NCBI RefSeq assembly: GCF_017377505.1
Contig: NZ_JAFREN010000016.1
Coordinates: 186,001-250,000 of the forward strand
Length of the DNA: 64,000 nucleotides
Source: Enterococcus sp. DIV0212c
GTDB taxonomy: Bacteria > Bacillota > Bacilli > Lactobacillales > Enterococcaceae
Reading direction: 5' to 3'
Of the stretch, positions 26,925 to 36,456 are shown piece after piece (position 1 is the stretch's first letter; each line of letters opens with the position of its first letter). A model generated the notes under the pieces. That model did no database searches. It saw only the letters and a program-made list of their open reading frames with translations, and was not told the DNA's origin. Made by a program: the position numbers and the translations under genes.

Positions 26925-26988
26925 TTTTCTCCTATTCTTTTATCATTTTATGCTTGATAGAGCTGTAGAATAAAACTTCACATCAATT

Positions 26989-27007
26989 GACAATGAAAAT
27001 CATTCTC
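26989..27007. promoter_or_regulatory. Fur box
   Basis: GACAATGAAAATCATTCTC matches 16 of 19 positions of the classical Fur box GATAATGATAATCATTATC. It lies 65 bp upstream of the nitroreductase start and overlaps a minus-strand TTGTCA -35-like element. Confidence 0.8.
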
Positions 27008-27072
27008 AATTAGAAATTAAGAGTACCATTCCACTATTTTTTTTGCAAGTCTCTTTTCTATTTTTAGTATAA

Positions 27073-27114
27073 AAAAGCCGTATGATCAGAGGTGCATCAG
27101 ATCACACGGCTTTT
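27073..27114. terminator. Orphan bidirectional terminator
   Basis: Stem AAAAGCCGTATGATC / GATCACACGGCTTTT (27073-27087, 27100-27114; one mismatch) with A/T runs outside. It lies between two divergent genes, with no annotated gene ending into it from either side. Confidence 0.7.
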
Positions 27115-27525
27115 ATTGCTTATATTAACGTAAATGTTTGCTCTTGTGTATCTTCCACAAAAACAATAAATTCCCCTTAAACAACACAATAACTCAGCAC
27201 TTTCATGTCAATGAGTAGAAATCATTCGGTCTGGATTTCTGGACGTGAACGAAAAAAGCTTAAACGGATAATCTTTACTGGATGAAATCATTTCATGTTT
27301 CAATATACTCACATCCTTATATTTGATTAATTTCGTCATAATAGATATTTGTACAAAGTCTTATTCAAAGCTTCTAAATAATTTCCCCTTTTTTTAATCA
27401 ATTTTAAATAAATAATGTATACACCATCGGAAAAACAAGGCAAATACCTTTACTTTAGATATTTATAAAGTTAAAATTAAATTAAAATAATGATAAAAAA
27501 ATTATAAAAAGAAGGAAGTGCCATT
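27115..27525. other. Intergenic region upstream of the MucBP gene
   Basis: About 410 bp with no ORF having a start and ribosome site. The last 150 bp are very AT-rich and should contain the promoter of the rightward gene. No convincing RNA gene was identified, but the orphan terminator next to it leaves room for a short leftward transcript. Confidence 0.35.
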
Positions 27526-29169
27526 ATGAAAAAGATGTTAGGGTATGTCTTAGGGATTTTCATAGTTGTTACTGGTCTATTTTCATTCTTCTCACCCATC
27601 CACTCATTCGCTGCCGAGAAATCCAGCACCGTTACTTATCAATATATTGACATTAATTCGCTGACACAGTCAGAAAAGGAACAGATTATTACATCTGCTC
27701 CAAATGAAACAGCAACCGCTGACAAGGAAAATATACAGTTAGTTTATCAATCAAACGCTCTTACACCTAATACTCCTAATTCTAATAAACCTACCCAGCA
27801 GTTAGTCAACAACACTTTCAGCAAACCAACACTTGGAACAAGAACCTCTTCAAACAATCTACCAAAAGCAGGTGATACACCACTATCTCCATTCACTTAC
27901 TTTTTAGGTTTTGCATTGATCATTCTTGTTATTGGGTTAAGCATATGGAAAAGAAAAATTAGAACTTCGTTACTCTTATTTATTATTGTAAGTTCTGGAA
28001 CATTTGGCGCAGCAAGCTATTCTTATGCCGCTGAATTACATCCCAAAGTCATTGAAACCATTAAGCACGGGTTAGCCTATAATTATACTCCTGAAGTGGT
28101 AACGGGTTATTCCTACATCGGTTACATTATCCAAAAGGAAAATAACCCAACTGAACCTATCGCAGAAAAAGGGACGGTAACCGTTAAAAACATAGCAGAA
28201 GATGGTACTCTCCTTTCTACCGAAACATACACAGGCAATGTTGGCGAAGCTTATGAAATCGTACCAAAAGAAATTGCTGGTTACACTCTTTCTTCTCCAA
28301 CAGCTCCAAAAACGGGTAAGTATGTTAAATCTGGAACAGAAATTATCTTTATCTACAAGAAAAATGTTCCAATAACAGAAACAGGAACCGTAACAGTGAA
28401 AAATACGGCTGAAAATGGAACCCTTATTTCTTCCGAAACATTCACAGGAAATGTCGGTGACTCCTATGAAATTTCTCCAAAAGCAATCGATGGCTTTGAC
28501 CTTGTATCTCCTGCTGATCCACAAACAGGCGTTTACGTCAAAAATGGATCTGAAATTATCTTTATCTACAAAGTGAAAACTCGTGTAGATGATATTGGAA
28601 TCCTTACAGTAAAAAGTGTAGATGAAGATGGCAACCTCCTTTCACAGATCGTAACGTTCTCAGGAAGCGTCGGTACAACGTATGAAATTGAGCCACTGTT
28701 TATTGATGGATATACGTTGGTAAGCCAAATCGGTACACGATCTGGTACCTATGTCAAAGAAGGCTCTGAACTGATTTTTATTTATCGGAAGAATACCCCT
28801 GTCACTATAAACTTAACTGTCCAAAGTTCCAACCCAGCTTTTACTCCAACACTCAATACCCAAACAAGAGGCTATATTTATCCAAATTATTACAAAGCTC
28901 TGTACTACGATAATCAGGGAAATCTTTTGAAAACAGAAGAAATACATGAAGATACTACTTTAGGCAACCAATCTTTTCAATATAATTCAGGTGAAAGTTA
29001 TTCTTTTTACTCAAAAATCTACTTTGAATGTTACGCTGCACAAACAAACGAACGACTACAGTGGGGAGATTACCAACTGCTCGCCGATACACCTGAACTA
29101 ACCAGTGGTACTACAGGTAGCACAGATATAACGATAAATTATACCTTCTATGATTTGAGTTACCCTTAA
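27526..29169 (+). CDS. MucBP-repeat surface protein with internal sorting-signal-like and second signal-peptide-like segments
   Basis: A 547-residue protein, ATG behind GAAGGAAG. A signal peptide runs to about residue 30. A short exposed part of about 80 residues follows, then LPKAGD (112-117), a membrane helix (123-141) and WKRK, which look like a sortase signal with Thr changed to Ala. Directly after comes a second hydrophobic stretch (148-166) ending SYSYAAE, like a second signal peptide. Three MucBP domains start near residues 216, 287 and 358, each GTVTVKN-like to FIYKK. A C-terminal beta-rich domain of about 130 residues follows. MucBP domains bind mucin-type glycans. No C-terminal anchor is present. 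It may be a two-TM protein or a fusion of two secreted proteins. Confidence 0.85.
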   Translation: MKKMLGYVLGIFIVVTGLFSFFSPIHSFAAEKSSTVTYQYIDINSLTQSEKEQIITSAPNETATADKENIQLVYQSNALTPNTPNSNKPTQQLVNNTFSKPTLGTRTSSNNLPKAGDTPLSPFTYFLGFALIILVIGLSIWKRKIRTSLLLFIIVSSGTFGAASYSYAAELHPKVIETIKHGLAYNYTPEVVTGYSYIGYIIQKENNPTEPIAEKGTVTVKNIAEDGTLLSTETYTGNVGEAYEIVPKEIAGYTLSSPTAPKTGKYVKSGTEIIFIYKKNVPITETGTVTVKNTAENGTLISSETFTGNVGDSYEISPKAIDGFDLVSPADPQTGVYVKNGSEIIFIYKVKTRVDDIGILTVKSVDEDGNLLSQIVTFSGSVGTTYEIEPLFIDGYTLVSQIGTRSGTYVKEGSELIFIYRKNTPVTINLTVQSSNPAFTPTLNTQTRGYIYPNYYKALYYDNQGNLLKTEEIHEDTTLGNQSFQYNSGESYSFYSKIYFECYAAQTNERLQWGDYQLLADTPELTSGTTGSTDITINYTFYDLSYP

Positions 29170-29190
29170 TTCCTCTTCTGCTTAGAAAAA

Positions 29191-29231
29191 AGCCGTAGGT
29201 AAAATCATGTGAAATGATTTTACCTACGGCT
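29191..29231. terminator. Bidirectional terminator
   Basis: Perfect 17-bp stem (29191-29207 with 29215-29231, arm AGCCGTAGGTAAAATCA) and 7-nt loop, preceded by AGAAAAA and followed by AAATTTTAT. It serves the MucBP gene and the convergent HdeD-like gene. Confidence 0.85.
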
Positions 29232-29250
29232 AAATTTTATACACTCGCTC

Positions 29251-29787
29251 TTAATTGATTTTACGTAATTGGAAGTACGAAACAATTTCGCCAATTCCCA
29301 TAAAAATTAGAATACCGCCGAATAATTGGAAAAGTACCAATAAACTGCTAAACGGATTGAACGTTAAAACTAATCCAGCAATAATCAAAATTACGCTGTA
29401 AATCAGCATTGGCATCCAGCTAACATTGACATAAGTGCGTAAATTTACTGATTGAATGGCACGAGTGACCCCAACGATCACAATCACTAAACCAAGGAAA
29501 ATCGGTAAAATACTTACGATTCCTTTAGCAAACATAAGTACGATCCCTGCAATCACTAGTAAAACGATCCCACCTAAAAAACTCATTCCATATGTTCCAG
29601 TTGCTTTTTTGACTCTAAAACCATCATAAAGATTTAATACACCCATAATTGCAATATACGCAGATATAAAATAGACAGCCAATTGGAATACACTTCTTGG
29701 ATTAATCACAATCAACAAGCCAAAAATCATATAAACAATTCCTCGCAACAGCGCATACTTTCTTAATTGTTCCATAACGTTATTCAT
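29251..29787 (-). CDS. HdeD-like (DUF308) membrane protein
   Basis: 178 residues from the ATG at 29787, which follows GGAGGGGATAATA; the upstream in-frame ATG at 29802 lies in the ribosome site. Six hydrophobic helices are arranged as three repeated hairpins, the DUF308 pattern. Recognisable segments include GIVYMIFGLLIVINPRSVF, AIMGVLNLYDGFRV and LFQLFGGILIFMGIGEIVSYF. HdeD proteins are linked to acid stress in enterobacteria; in Gram-positives the role is not known. Monocistronic, between two terminators. Confidence 0.82.
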   Translation of the reverse strand: MNNVMEQLRKYALLRGIVYMIFGLLIVINPRSVFQLAVYFISAYIAIMGVLNLYDGFRVKKATGTYGMSFLGGIVLLVIAGIVLMFAKGIVSILPIFLGLVIVIVGVTRAIQSVNLRTYVNVSWMPMLIYSVILIIAGLVLTFNPFSSLLVLFQLFGGILIFMGIGEIVSYFQLRKIN

Positions 29788-29915
29788 TATTATCCCCTCC
29801 ATTAATTCTTTACTTGTTTTCTATTTATATTGTATAGAACTTCTTTGAATAAGACGAGTAATATGGATCAGCAATTGTTATTTTTATGTATTAAGCCATA
29901 TAACGAATCAATCAG

Positions 29916-29958
29916 AAAAAGTTCCACCCATAACTGAATCCTTCGGGTGGAACCTTTT
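29916..29958. terminator. Terminator at the end of WxL cassette A
   Basis: Hairpin AAAAGTTCCACCC / GGGTGGAACCTTTT with a 15-nt loop, ending 10 bp past the stop of the giant WxL protein gene. On the minus strand it is followed by TTTTTCTGATTG. Confidence 0.75.
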
Positions 29959-29968
29959 CACATTTCTA

Positions 29969-32900
29969 TTAAGGTGTTTGTTCCACTTGCCATAAAATCG
30001 TCGCTCGATAGCCACCTGCTTGCAACACTTCTCCAGAAGGAACTTCTAACAACAAGCCGGATTCGTTTTTATCCCACTCATTACTTACGTTATACTGCCC
30101 TTTGGTTTCATGTGTTCTCTTCGCTATTGGTTGTGTGACATTTTCCGATAAAATCACTGTCTCTGTGTCACTTACCTTATAACGAATAGCAGAAGGTAAA
30201 CTTTTACTTGGATCTTCTTGGCTGGTTAATGGTTTCTTTAACGTTGCTGTTAAATCCCACGCACCACCATCTTTACGATTATCCCAAACGATCAATGGTT
30301 TGTCGTATTTTGCTTTTTCTACTTTGATAAACGGAATTCCTAAAGTCTTTCGCCCAAAATTCAAGAACGTTGGTGAAGATTGTACAAACAGCATCCCTTT
30401 AAATTGATATTGAACGGTACTTTCTTCACTTGTAACAGGAATCTTGGTTTCATTGTCTGGCTTTTTCACTAATTGATAGTTTTCAGCCTGAATGGACTCA
30501 AGTACTTTCTGGACTTCTTTTTCTTCCGTCAAATCAATCGTTGTTCCGATTACTTTATCGAAAGTGATTTTATCATGTAAAGCCGCTCCTGTTTCATCAA
30601 CAAATTCCACGTTCACTTTTTGATTGCTTTGAATGTCGATCGTGATTGTTTTCTTGACCGTCTCTGTTCCTCTGGCCGCTTTTAACGTTGCCTTATAGCT
30701 TCCTTTTTTAGGATTTAAAGGTAATGTCGTTGATTCTACCGAAAGCGTGATATCTTTAGTTGAACCTGTCGCAACGTCCCAAGCAATCGCTTCAGATTGT
30801 TTAAGAATCAATTTGTTAACTTCACTTTCAGTCAAATCTTGAAAAGATTCAGGGAGGCCATTAAAATCATACGCCACAATATAAAGTCCTTTAGATGGCG
30901 GTATTCCATCGATCACTTGGATTGGTACTTTGATTAGTGTCGTCTTATCTGGTTGATCTACATCGGTCATTCGTACCATCACACTAGTTAAACCAGTCAC
31001 AGAAGTATCTGGCATATCGCCTTCATATGCGTATGAAGCACTATGTCCAGGTAATATAACCGCATCTTGAATCACTTCAGAAGCTTCTTTATTAAAGGCT
31101 GTTCCCTTTTTGATGATTTGCGGAATCGGTTTTGCGCCAAGGTTGTAAACATTGATCTTTACTGTATAATCTTCTGAAGGCAATCCATTATAAGGTCCTT
31201 CTGACTCGTTGACTGCTAGTAACGACGTATGATAGTTTTTAATCGTACCTGGTTCTTCGTTTAGCCGTTCCGGTAATCCTGTCCTTGGAATCGTTAACGG
31301 ACTCTCAAATTCTTTTTGGCTATTCGCGACAAAAGGCATCGTGACTTCAACATCTGTCGGATAGGTTACATAAACAGTCCCATGATCCGTCGCTGCCGGG
31401 ATTTTACTTAGCTTATAATCAGTCTTAAAATCATCCGTATAATCTGGATAAATATTGAAGACTTCTGGATCAGCTTTTATTTGCATATAAGGAAGTTCAT
31501 CACCGGCAAAAATCTCATAGCCTGTGTTTAATGCGTCATCTGGTGCAATGTCTTTCCCAGGCGCACCTAGTTGATAGACCGAATCGACCTTCGATACTAT
31601 AACTTGTCCTGCAGTGAAATCCCCCACCTCAGAACCAGTGCCCATAAAATCATTTCCAAAATAATTTTTTTCCATCATAATGCTACTGTTATATGAACCA
31701 ACTATATATTTAGTATAATCAGATAGCCAATTTCCTCGGGAATCTTTTAGTCGAATTGTAAACCTCTTTCCAGCCTCAGGCTCCATATAAAATCCACTAC
31801 TATTCCCTAGTGCGTAGACTGGAACTTTGTCTGTATAATAATAAGTATCCACATTTTCTAGCATTGAAAATTTCTTTGTCTTATTAGAAACATTGTACAT
31901 GTCTAACTGTACAATGAAGTTTAAATTTCGATGCAAAGATAGGTTATATACATAAAGAATTTGATTGTGTTCATCTATTAGAATTTGCTTCAGCTCGTTG
32001 CCTTTTCGCAAAAAGTATTTAGAGGTTATTTTTGGAGAAACCTCTTTAAAACCAAGCCCGTTCTCTCTAGCCCACCGTCCGTCCCCATATATAGGGTTAT
32101 TATTTACTCCAGGAATATCTGATACTCGACCTTCCCCCTCATTATAAACATAGCCCCTACCAGCACTATCTTTGATAATAAAACCTAATTCATTTTTCTC
32201 CCACTTTACAGAAATTCCTCTTTCTGGAAAGCCCATTTTGGAACCATTTACTGGATTAGTAATAACGCCGTCAACCGAATTTAAGGGGAGACTATTCCAC
32301 CCTTCAATTGTACTATTCCCAAATACCTGTTCTGGAAGAACAAATACATCAAACGTACAAATCAATAGTTTATCACCAAAAGTTATTGTAATCGTTACTT
32401 CTTTGGAACCTCGACTGGAATTAACAATCATAGATTTAGTAATTCGCGCATCTAGATCTTGTCCTGTCGTCAGATCCCACGCTTTTGGGGCTAATCTTTT
32501 AGTTAGCAATTGAATGATTTGCGGGACCGTTTTCCCTTTGATTTCACTTGGATTCAACAACTGGAGGCCATTAACACTCACTCCTACTTTTGACTCTACA
32601 ATAACTGTTTGATTATCCAATGTTACTGTAATCGGGATAGGAATTATAGTTGAGACTGTCGTATCCTTCTTGTCCGTCATTTTTATATAACCCCAGTGAA
32701 ATCCCGTTTTACTGGTATCAAACTTGTTGACTGGCTCAGTAGGATCACCTGCTGGGTTTTTGACCCATTCATACGTAGAGCTGGCGGGGGCTGCATCATT
32801 TAAGGATTGATATTTTGAAAAAATATTGGCGGCATTCGTCCCCATTGCAAGCTCTTTGTTTTGATCTACTTTAAAATAATAAGGAGATTTTACATCCGCA

Positions 32901-34279
32901 CCAAAAATTGTGATATTTCGTGTTGTGGTAGCTGATGTACCATCTATTTCTACTTTGATCGTTCCTTTATAAGAGCCAATTAAATTATTGACTGCTGTAG
33001 TATCGGTAAATGATACTGGAACGGCTTCACCTGTACTCATGTTCCAAGCACTTAAGTGAGCTCTTGACTGAATCAGTGTAATCAGTTCTTCTTTGCTTTT
33101 TCCTTTTGTTTCATTCGGATAAAGAATCACTTTTGCATCGGATTTTACCATGACTTTATTCGTTAACAAGGCTGTAGTATCTGTGCTGGTCACATTGATT
33201 GGAACTTTGATTGTCGTTGTTACATCCTTGTTTGTTTTCTCTGTTATTTTTACATAAGCCCAATGAAAACTAGCTGTTCCTGTATCAAATTTTTCCAGTG
33301 CTTCACCATTTTCGTCAACAAATTGATAGGATGCATTCGTTGCTGTTGTATTGTTCACTGTTTGAAATTTTGTGAATATATTAGTTGGATTTGTTCCTAA
33401 AACAAGTGTTGCATTTTGTGCTATAGATACAAAAGCTTGCGGATTAGCACCAAATACTACTACATCCTTTTGCACAGAAACTTTTTGTTCCTCTTCGTCA
33501 GTTCCAACTGTAATTTCAAATTCAGCCTTATACGTTCCAACAGAAGTTGCCACAATCGTTGTTTTGATCACATCGACTGGAATAGATGAACCATCTTCCA
33601 CTTTCCAAGATTGGACATTGGATTTTATTTTTACTAATTGTTGCAACTGCTCTTCTGTTTTATTCACTATTTCATTTGGATACAAAATAATTTTGCCATT
33701 CGCATTGTCTACTTGAAGAGCGATTTGGTTGTCCAACAAAAAGGAAGTTCCTGCATCGGTCACTGTTACCGGTACGGGAACACGAATACTGCTCAGATTA
33801 TAATTTTCGGTGATCTCTACATAAATCGTTTGAAAACTTGTTAACTCACTACTAGGAGTAGCGGGTGTTCCATCAGCATTCACGTATTCATATAGAACAT
33901 CATATTCGGGATATGGAATGACCCTTTCTGAAAAAAGCTTTGTTAGGCCTGCTTCACTTTTAAGATCTGGAAAAGCTTCATTTTGTTTCATCGTCAACAC
34001 TTTAGGTGTTGCTTTCAACCCTTCCTCATTTTCAACTGGCTCTAGTGCTCTCGCTATATAATTTTGTGTTGCTTTTACCGTTGCTGATTTAGCACTACTT
34101 GCATCGAAATCTTTATTGCTCGGTGGTGCGGTTTCTTTTTTTACGCTCGTTTCAGGTTTAGCTAATATAGGCTTCGTTGCGGTGAACAAAACGGTGACAG
34201 AAAAAATGCTAAATACAGTTATCCCTATGAGTATCCAAAGTATTTTAGTTTTAGAAAGATTCTTTTTTTCGTTTTCCAT
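29969..34279 (-). CDS. Giant WxL-type surface protein of cassette A
   Basis: A 1436-residue protein; ATG behind AAAGAAAGGAGAAG. One N-terminal membrane/signal segment (about residues 13-37). Three consecutive units of about 180 residues follow, each with a W-x(4-6)-G-x-x-(I/V)-P strand and a FHW(A/G)Y(V/I)K segment. A central beta-rich domain has SAGRGYVY and YVYNLSLHRNLNF. A MucBP-like stretch is QKVNVEFVDETG. The C-terminal WxL-like domain has WDLTATLKKPL and the end ILWQVEQTP. It is probably a long adhesin attached to peptidoglycan by its WxL end. Last gene of the cassette A operon. It is paralogous along its whole length with the protein at 50611-54939. Ligand unknown. Confidence 0.85.
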   Translation of the reverse strand: MENEKKNLSKTKILWILIGITVFSIFSVTVLFTATKPILAKPETSVKKETAPPSNKDFDASSAKSATVKATQNYIARALEPVENEEGLKATPKVLTMKQNEAFPDLKSEAGLTKLFSERVIPYPEYDVLYEYVNADGTPATPSSELTSFQTIYVEITENYNLSSIRVPVPVTVTDAGTSFLLDNQIALQVDNANGKIILYPNEIVNKTEEQLQQLVKIKSNVQSWKVEDGSSIPVDVIKTTIVATSVGTYKAEFEITVGTDEEEQKVSVQKDVVVFGANPQAFVSIAQNATLVLGTNPTNIFTKFQTVNNTTATNASYQFVDENGEALEKFDTGTASFHWAYVKITEKTNKDVTTTIKVPINVTSTDTTALLTNKVMVKSDAKVILYPNETKGKSKEELITLIQSRAHLSAWNMSTGEAVPVSFTDTTAVNNLIGSYKGTIKVEIDGTSATTTRNITIFGADVKSPYYFKVDQNKELAMGTNAANIFSKYQSLNDAAPASSTYEWVKNPAGDPTEPVNKFDTSKTGFHWGYIKMTDKKDTTVSTIIPIPITVTLDNQTVIVESKVGVSVNGLQLLNPSEIKGKTVPQIIQLLTKRLAPKAWDLTTGQDLDARITKSMIVNSSRGSKEVTITITFGDKLLICTFDVFVLPEQVFGNSTIEGWNSLPLNSVDGVITNPVNGSKMGFPERGISVKWEKNELGFIIKDSAGRGYVYNEGEGRVSDIPGVNNNPIYGDGRWARENGLGFKEVSPKITSKYFLRKGNELKQILIDEHNQILYVYNLSLHRNLNFIVQLDMYNVSNKTKKFSMLENVDTYYYTDKVPVYALGNSSGFYMEPEAGKRFTIRLKDSRGNWLSDYTKYIVGSYNSSIMMEKNYFGNDFMGTGSEVGDFTAGQVIVSKVDSVYQLGAPGKDIAPDDALNTGYEIFAGDELPYMQIKADPEVFNIYPDYTDDFKTDYKLSKIPAATDHGTVYVTYPTDVEVTMPFVANSQKEFESPLTIPRTGLPERLNEEPGTIKNYHTSLLAVNESEGPYNGLPSEDYTVKINVYNLGAKPIPQIIKKGTAFNKEASEVIQDAVILPGHSASYAYEGDMPDTSVTGLTSVMVRMTDVDQPDKTTLIKVPIQVIDGIPPSKGLYIVAYDFNGLPESFQDLTESEVNKLILKQSEAIAWDVATGSTKDITLSVESTTLPLNPKKGSYKATLKAARGTETVKKTITIDIQSNQKVNVEFVDETGAALHDKITFDKVIGTTIDLTEEKEVQKVLESIQAENYQLVKKPDNETKIPVTSEESTVQYQFKGMLFVQSSPTFLNFGRKTLGIPFIKVEKAKYDKPLIVWDNRKDGGAWDLTATLKKPLTSQEDPSKSLPSAIRYKVSDTETVILSENVTQPIAKRTHETKGQYNVSNEWDKNESGLLLEVPSGEVLQAGGYRATILWQVEQTP

Positions 34280-34505
34280 TTTCTTCTCCTTTCTTTATTA
34301 TTTTTGATTGTCTATCAAATACACTCTTATCGCAACACCTCCTTTGTATCGCTATCACCTATTAGTTCAATCGCTCGAATCAGATCATTGATTTGGGTAT
34401 TTTGCTTGTTGAGTAGAGGTGATGCCGAAGGAGAGCGTTAGTATTGATTTACTGCTGTCTATTTTAAGTTGTTCCTTCTTTATGATTTTGTTTTTGAAAA
34501 ATGGA
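34280..34505 (-). other. Spacer between giant WxL gene and DUF916 gene, with possible gene remnant
   Basis: A 226-bp spacer. On the minus strand an open frame ends LIGDSDTKEVLR and stop near 34331, preceded by about 25 more codons back to a stop, without any start codon or ribosome site at its front. It may be the tail of a lost gene. No similar spacer sequence is present in cassette B. Confidence 0.3.
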
Positions 34506-35558
34506 TTACTTATTCGTTTCATTTTTACTTCGTTTACGTTTTATCGTTTTATAACTCAAAATAAATACAAATACACCCAAACATACAATCAAAAAACACA
34601 TGAAATAAATCAACTTATCGCCTATCTTATTTTCGACCATTTGCTTATTAAGACCATTTGCTTCTAACGCATTGACCTTAAAATCTTCTGTCCAAGACCA
34701 TTTACCACCGTTTTTTGATGTGACATTGATCTGAGCAGAATAATCTCCTGCAATCATCCTTTTATCCGCTAAATCAACGGGAAGATCGATCATCGAGTTC
34801 GGTGCCATTCTCATTCCTTTTTTTTGATACTCAAATAACGCCTTTTGTTTATTAGCTTTTCTTACTTGAATCGCTACCTCCATACCTTCAACATAAACAG
34901 GACGAATATTGGACATATTAACGAAAAAATGGCTTTTACTCTCTTTAAATGCTATGTATGTTTTATTTAGTTTTAGCTCTGGTTTTATACTATCGATATC
35001 ACCGACTCTTAATAACATCCCAATTAAAAAAGCAAATTCATTTACTACGACATCTTTTTTACTTTGGTCTTTCTTTTTGCTATCTACTACCGGTTGCAAT
35101 TGAATACCACCTGCTATCAAGCCTTGTGATGTATCTTTGGGTAAAGAAATCACTAAGTCGACTTGAGAACTCCCTTTAGAAGGAATCACTACTTTTTTTG
35201 GTCCTTTGACAATGTTGATAAACTCATTTGTCAAAGACGCGTCTTCTTTTAGCTCGTTTGGTCCATATTCAACTTTACCAATGCTGTTGGTTTTTGCAGT
35301 ATTTAACCGAACTTCTACTGTTAACTCTTTCGATAATGAATTGTATAATTTTAGGGAAACATTTTGTTCTTGCCCCGGCTTCATTTGGAGATCAAAGTAA
35401 CCTAGTTTCTTGTTTTTTTGGTTTTCTGGATATAAAACTTCATATGACAATCCACCGATCAAATTCATTGAATCTTGTTTAGCCAACCCTTTGACCGGAT
35501 TAAAGAAGAATGTTAGGCAAAACAATATTAGTAATACACAGCTAAGATGTTTTTTCAT
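34506..35558 (-). CDS. DUF916/DUF3324 surface protein of cassette A (second)
   Basis: A 350-residue protein with a signal peptide (to about residue 26, GLAKQ). The DUF916 domain shows NKKLGYFDLQMKPGQEQNVSLKLYN and QGLIAGGIQLQP. The DUF3324 domain shows NIRPVYVEGMEVAIQVRK and a conserved KWSWTEDFKV. A single C-terminal membrane helix (about 315-335) precedes a short basic tail (KTIKRKRSKNETNK). The family acts as WxL-complex scaffold at the wall-membrane interface. Its exact counterpart is at 55173-56252. It lies 135 bp downstream of the WxL gene, the gap holding one arm of the 30-nt inverted repeat. Confidence 0.9.
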   Translation of the reverse strand: MKKHLSCVLLILFCLTFFFNPVKGLAKQDSMNLIGGLSYEVLYPENQKNKKLGYFDLQMKPGQEQNVSLKLYNSLSKELTVEVRLNTAKTNSIGKVEYGPNELKEDASLTNEFINIVKGPKKVVIPSKGSSQVDLVISLPKDTSQGLIAGGIQLQPVVDSKKKDQSKKDVVVNEFAFLIGMLLRVGDIDSIKPELKLNKTYIAFKESKSHFFVNMSNIRPVYVEGMEVAIQVRKANKQKALFEYQKKGMRMAPNSMIDLPVDLADKRMIAGDYSAQINVTSKNGGKWSWTEDFKVNALEANGLNKQMVENKIGDKLIYFMCFLIVCLGVFVFILSYKTIKRKRSKNETNK

Positions 35559-35616
35559 CTACTGATCTCTCTTTCTTTGTAAAAATAAATACTTCATTCC
35601 ATGTAGTAGCTATCAA

Positions 35617-35646
35617 TTCTGTGAACAACTTATAACAATAACTGTC
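35617..35646. repeat. 30-nt inverted repeat, downstream arm around WxL gene (cassette A)
   Basis: Starts TTCTGTGAACAACTTATAAC. It is the reverse complement of 36457-36486 at 28 of 30 positions. The pair brackets the WxL gene 35694-36416. Confidence 0.85.
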
Positions 35647-35693
35647 AACCAACCTATTTACTTATTTATAGAAACACACAACCAAGCTATTTC

Positions 35694-36416
35694 TTAATAT
35701 GTGTTGTCAAGACTCCAGTTCACGCTACCTTTAAATGCTTTACCTGCAGCGCCTGTACCTGTAGTCACAGTTAATTTAGTATCAGATAATTTTGTAGCAA
35801 AACCACCCTTAACAGCACCAGCTTGTGTTTTAGCGATGATATTTGTTGCAGTTGTATTGCCAGCTTCTAATGTTACATTTTTACTAACAGTGATATTGTT
35901 AGGATCAGCAAGTGTTCCTAGATTACCTTCAATAGGGTTTGGTAAGAAGTCATTTGTATCTGGATCAACTTTACCAATATTGTAAGATTGTGCATCACCT
36001 AAAGTAAACGTTAATTTTGATGGCAATTCTGTAGCTGAGCTGTCTTTAGAAACTAATTTAGACAATTTAGCAGATACTTTCCAAGCAGAGGTTGTCACGA
36101 CTTTTGCGTCTTCTCCGCCTGTTTCAGTTCCTTTTCTATCATCATTCACGACAATATATTGATCTCCGACTACAGTATTGCTATATGTAGCAATATTCGC
36201 TGTTGCTGCTTGACGGCCAAAATCAAATTTAGATGGTACCCATGCCAATGCTAAGTTATCTTTAAATGGTCCTTCACCTGGTTTGTTAGGACCATCAGTG
36301 TCAAAACGAATCCCCAAGTCTGTTTGCTCGCTTCCAACTTCTTCTGCATTTGCAGGTTTTGCAAAAATCAGCAATGCTGATGAAGCAAGTAATGTTGTAA
36401 ATAGTATTTTTTTCAA
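35694..36416 (-). CDS. WxL-domain surface protein of cassette A
   Basis: A 240-residue secreted protein that starts with TTG at 36416 behind GAAGGGTGAT. Signal peptide to about residue 24 (KPANAEE). The mature N-terminus is TDLGIRFDTDGPNKPGEGPF, and then a WxL domain carries AWKVSAKL and the end SVNWSLDNTY. The first 30 codons and the GPNKPGEGPFKDNLAL segment are almost unchanged in the cassette B paralog, while the middle differs. WxL domains bind peptidoglycan non-covalently. The gene is bracketed by 30-nt inverted repeats in the flanking spacers. Confidence 0.92.
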   Translation of the reverse strand: MKKILFTTLLASSALLIFAKPANAEEVGSEQTDLGIRFDTDGPNKPGEGPFKDNLALAWVPSKFDFGRQAATANIATYSNTVVGDQYIVVNDDRKGTETGGEDAKVVTTSAWKVSAKLSKLVSKDSSATELPSKLTFTLGDAQSYNIGKVDPDTNDFLPNPIEGNLGTLADPNNITVSKNVTLEAGNTTATNIIAKTQAGAVKGGFATKLSDTKLTVTTGTGAAGKAFKGSVNWSLDNTY

Positions 36417-36456
36417 AATTTAATCACCCTTCTTATTTAGCGTAAATAAAATTGGC

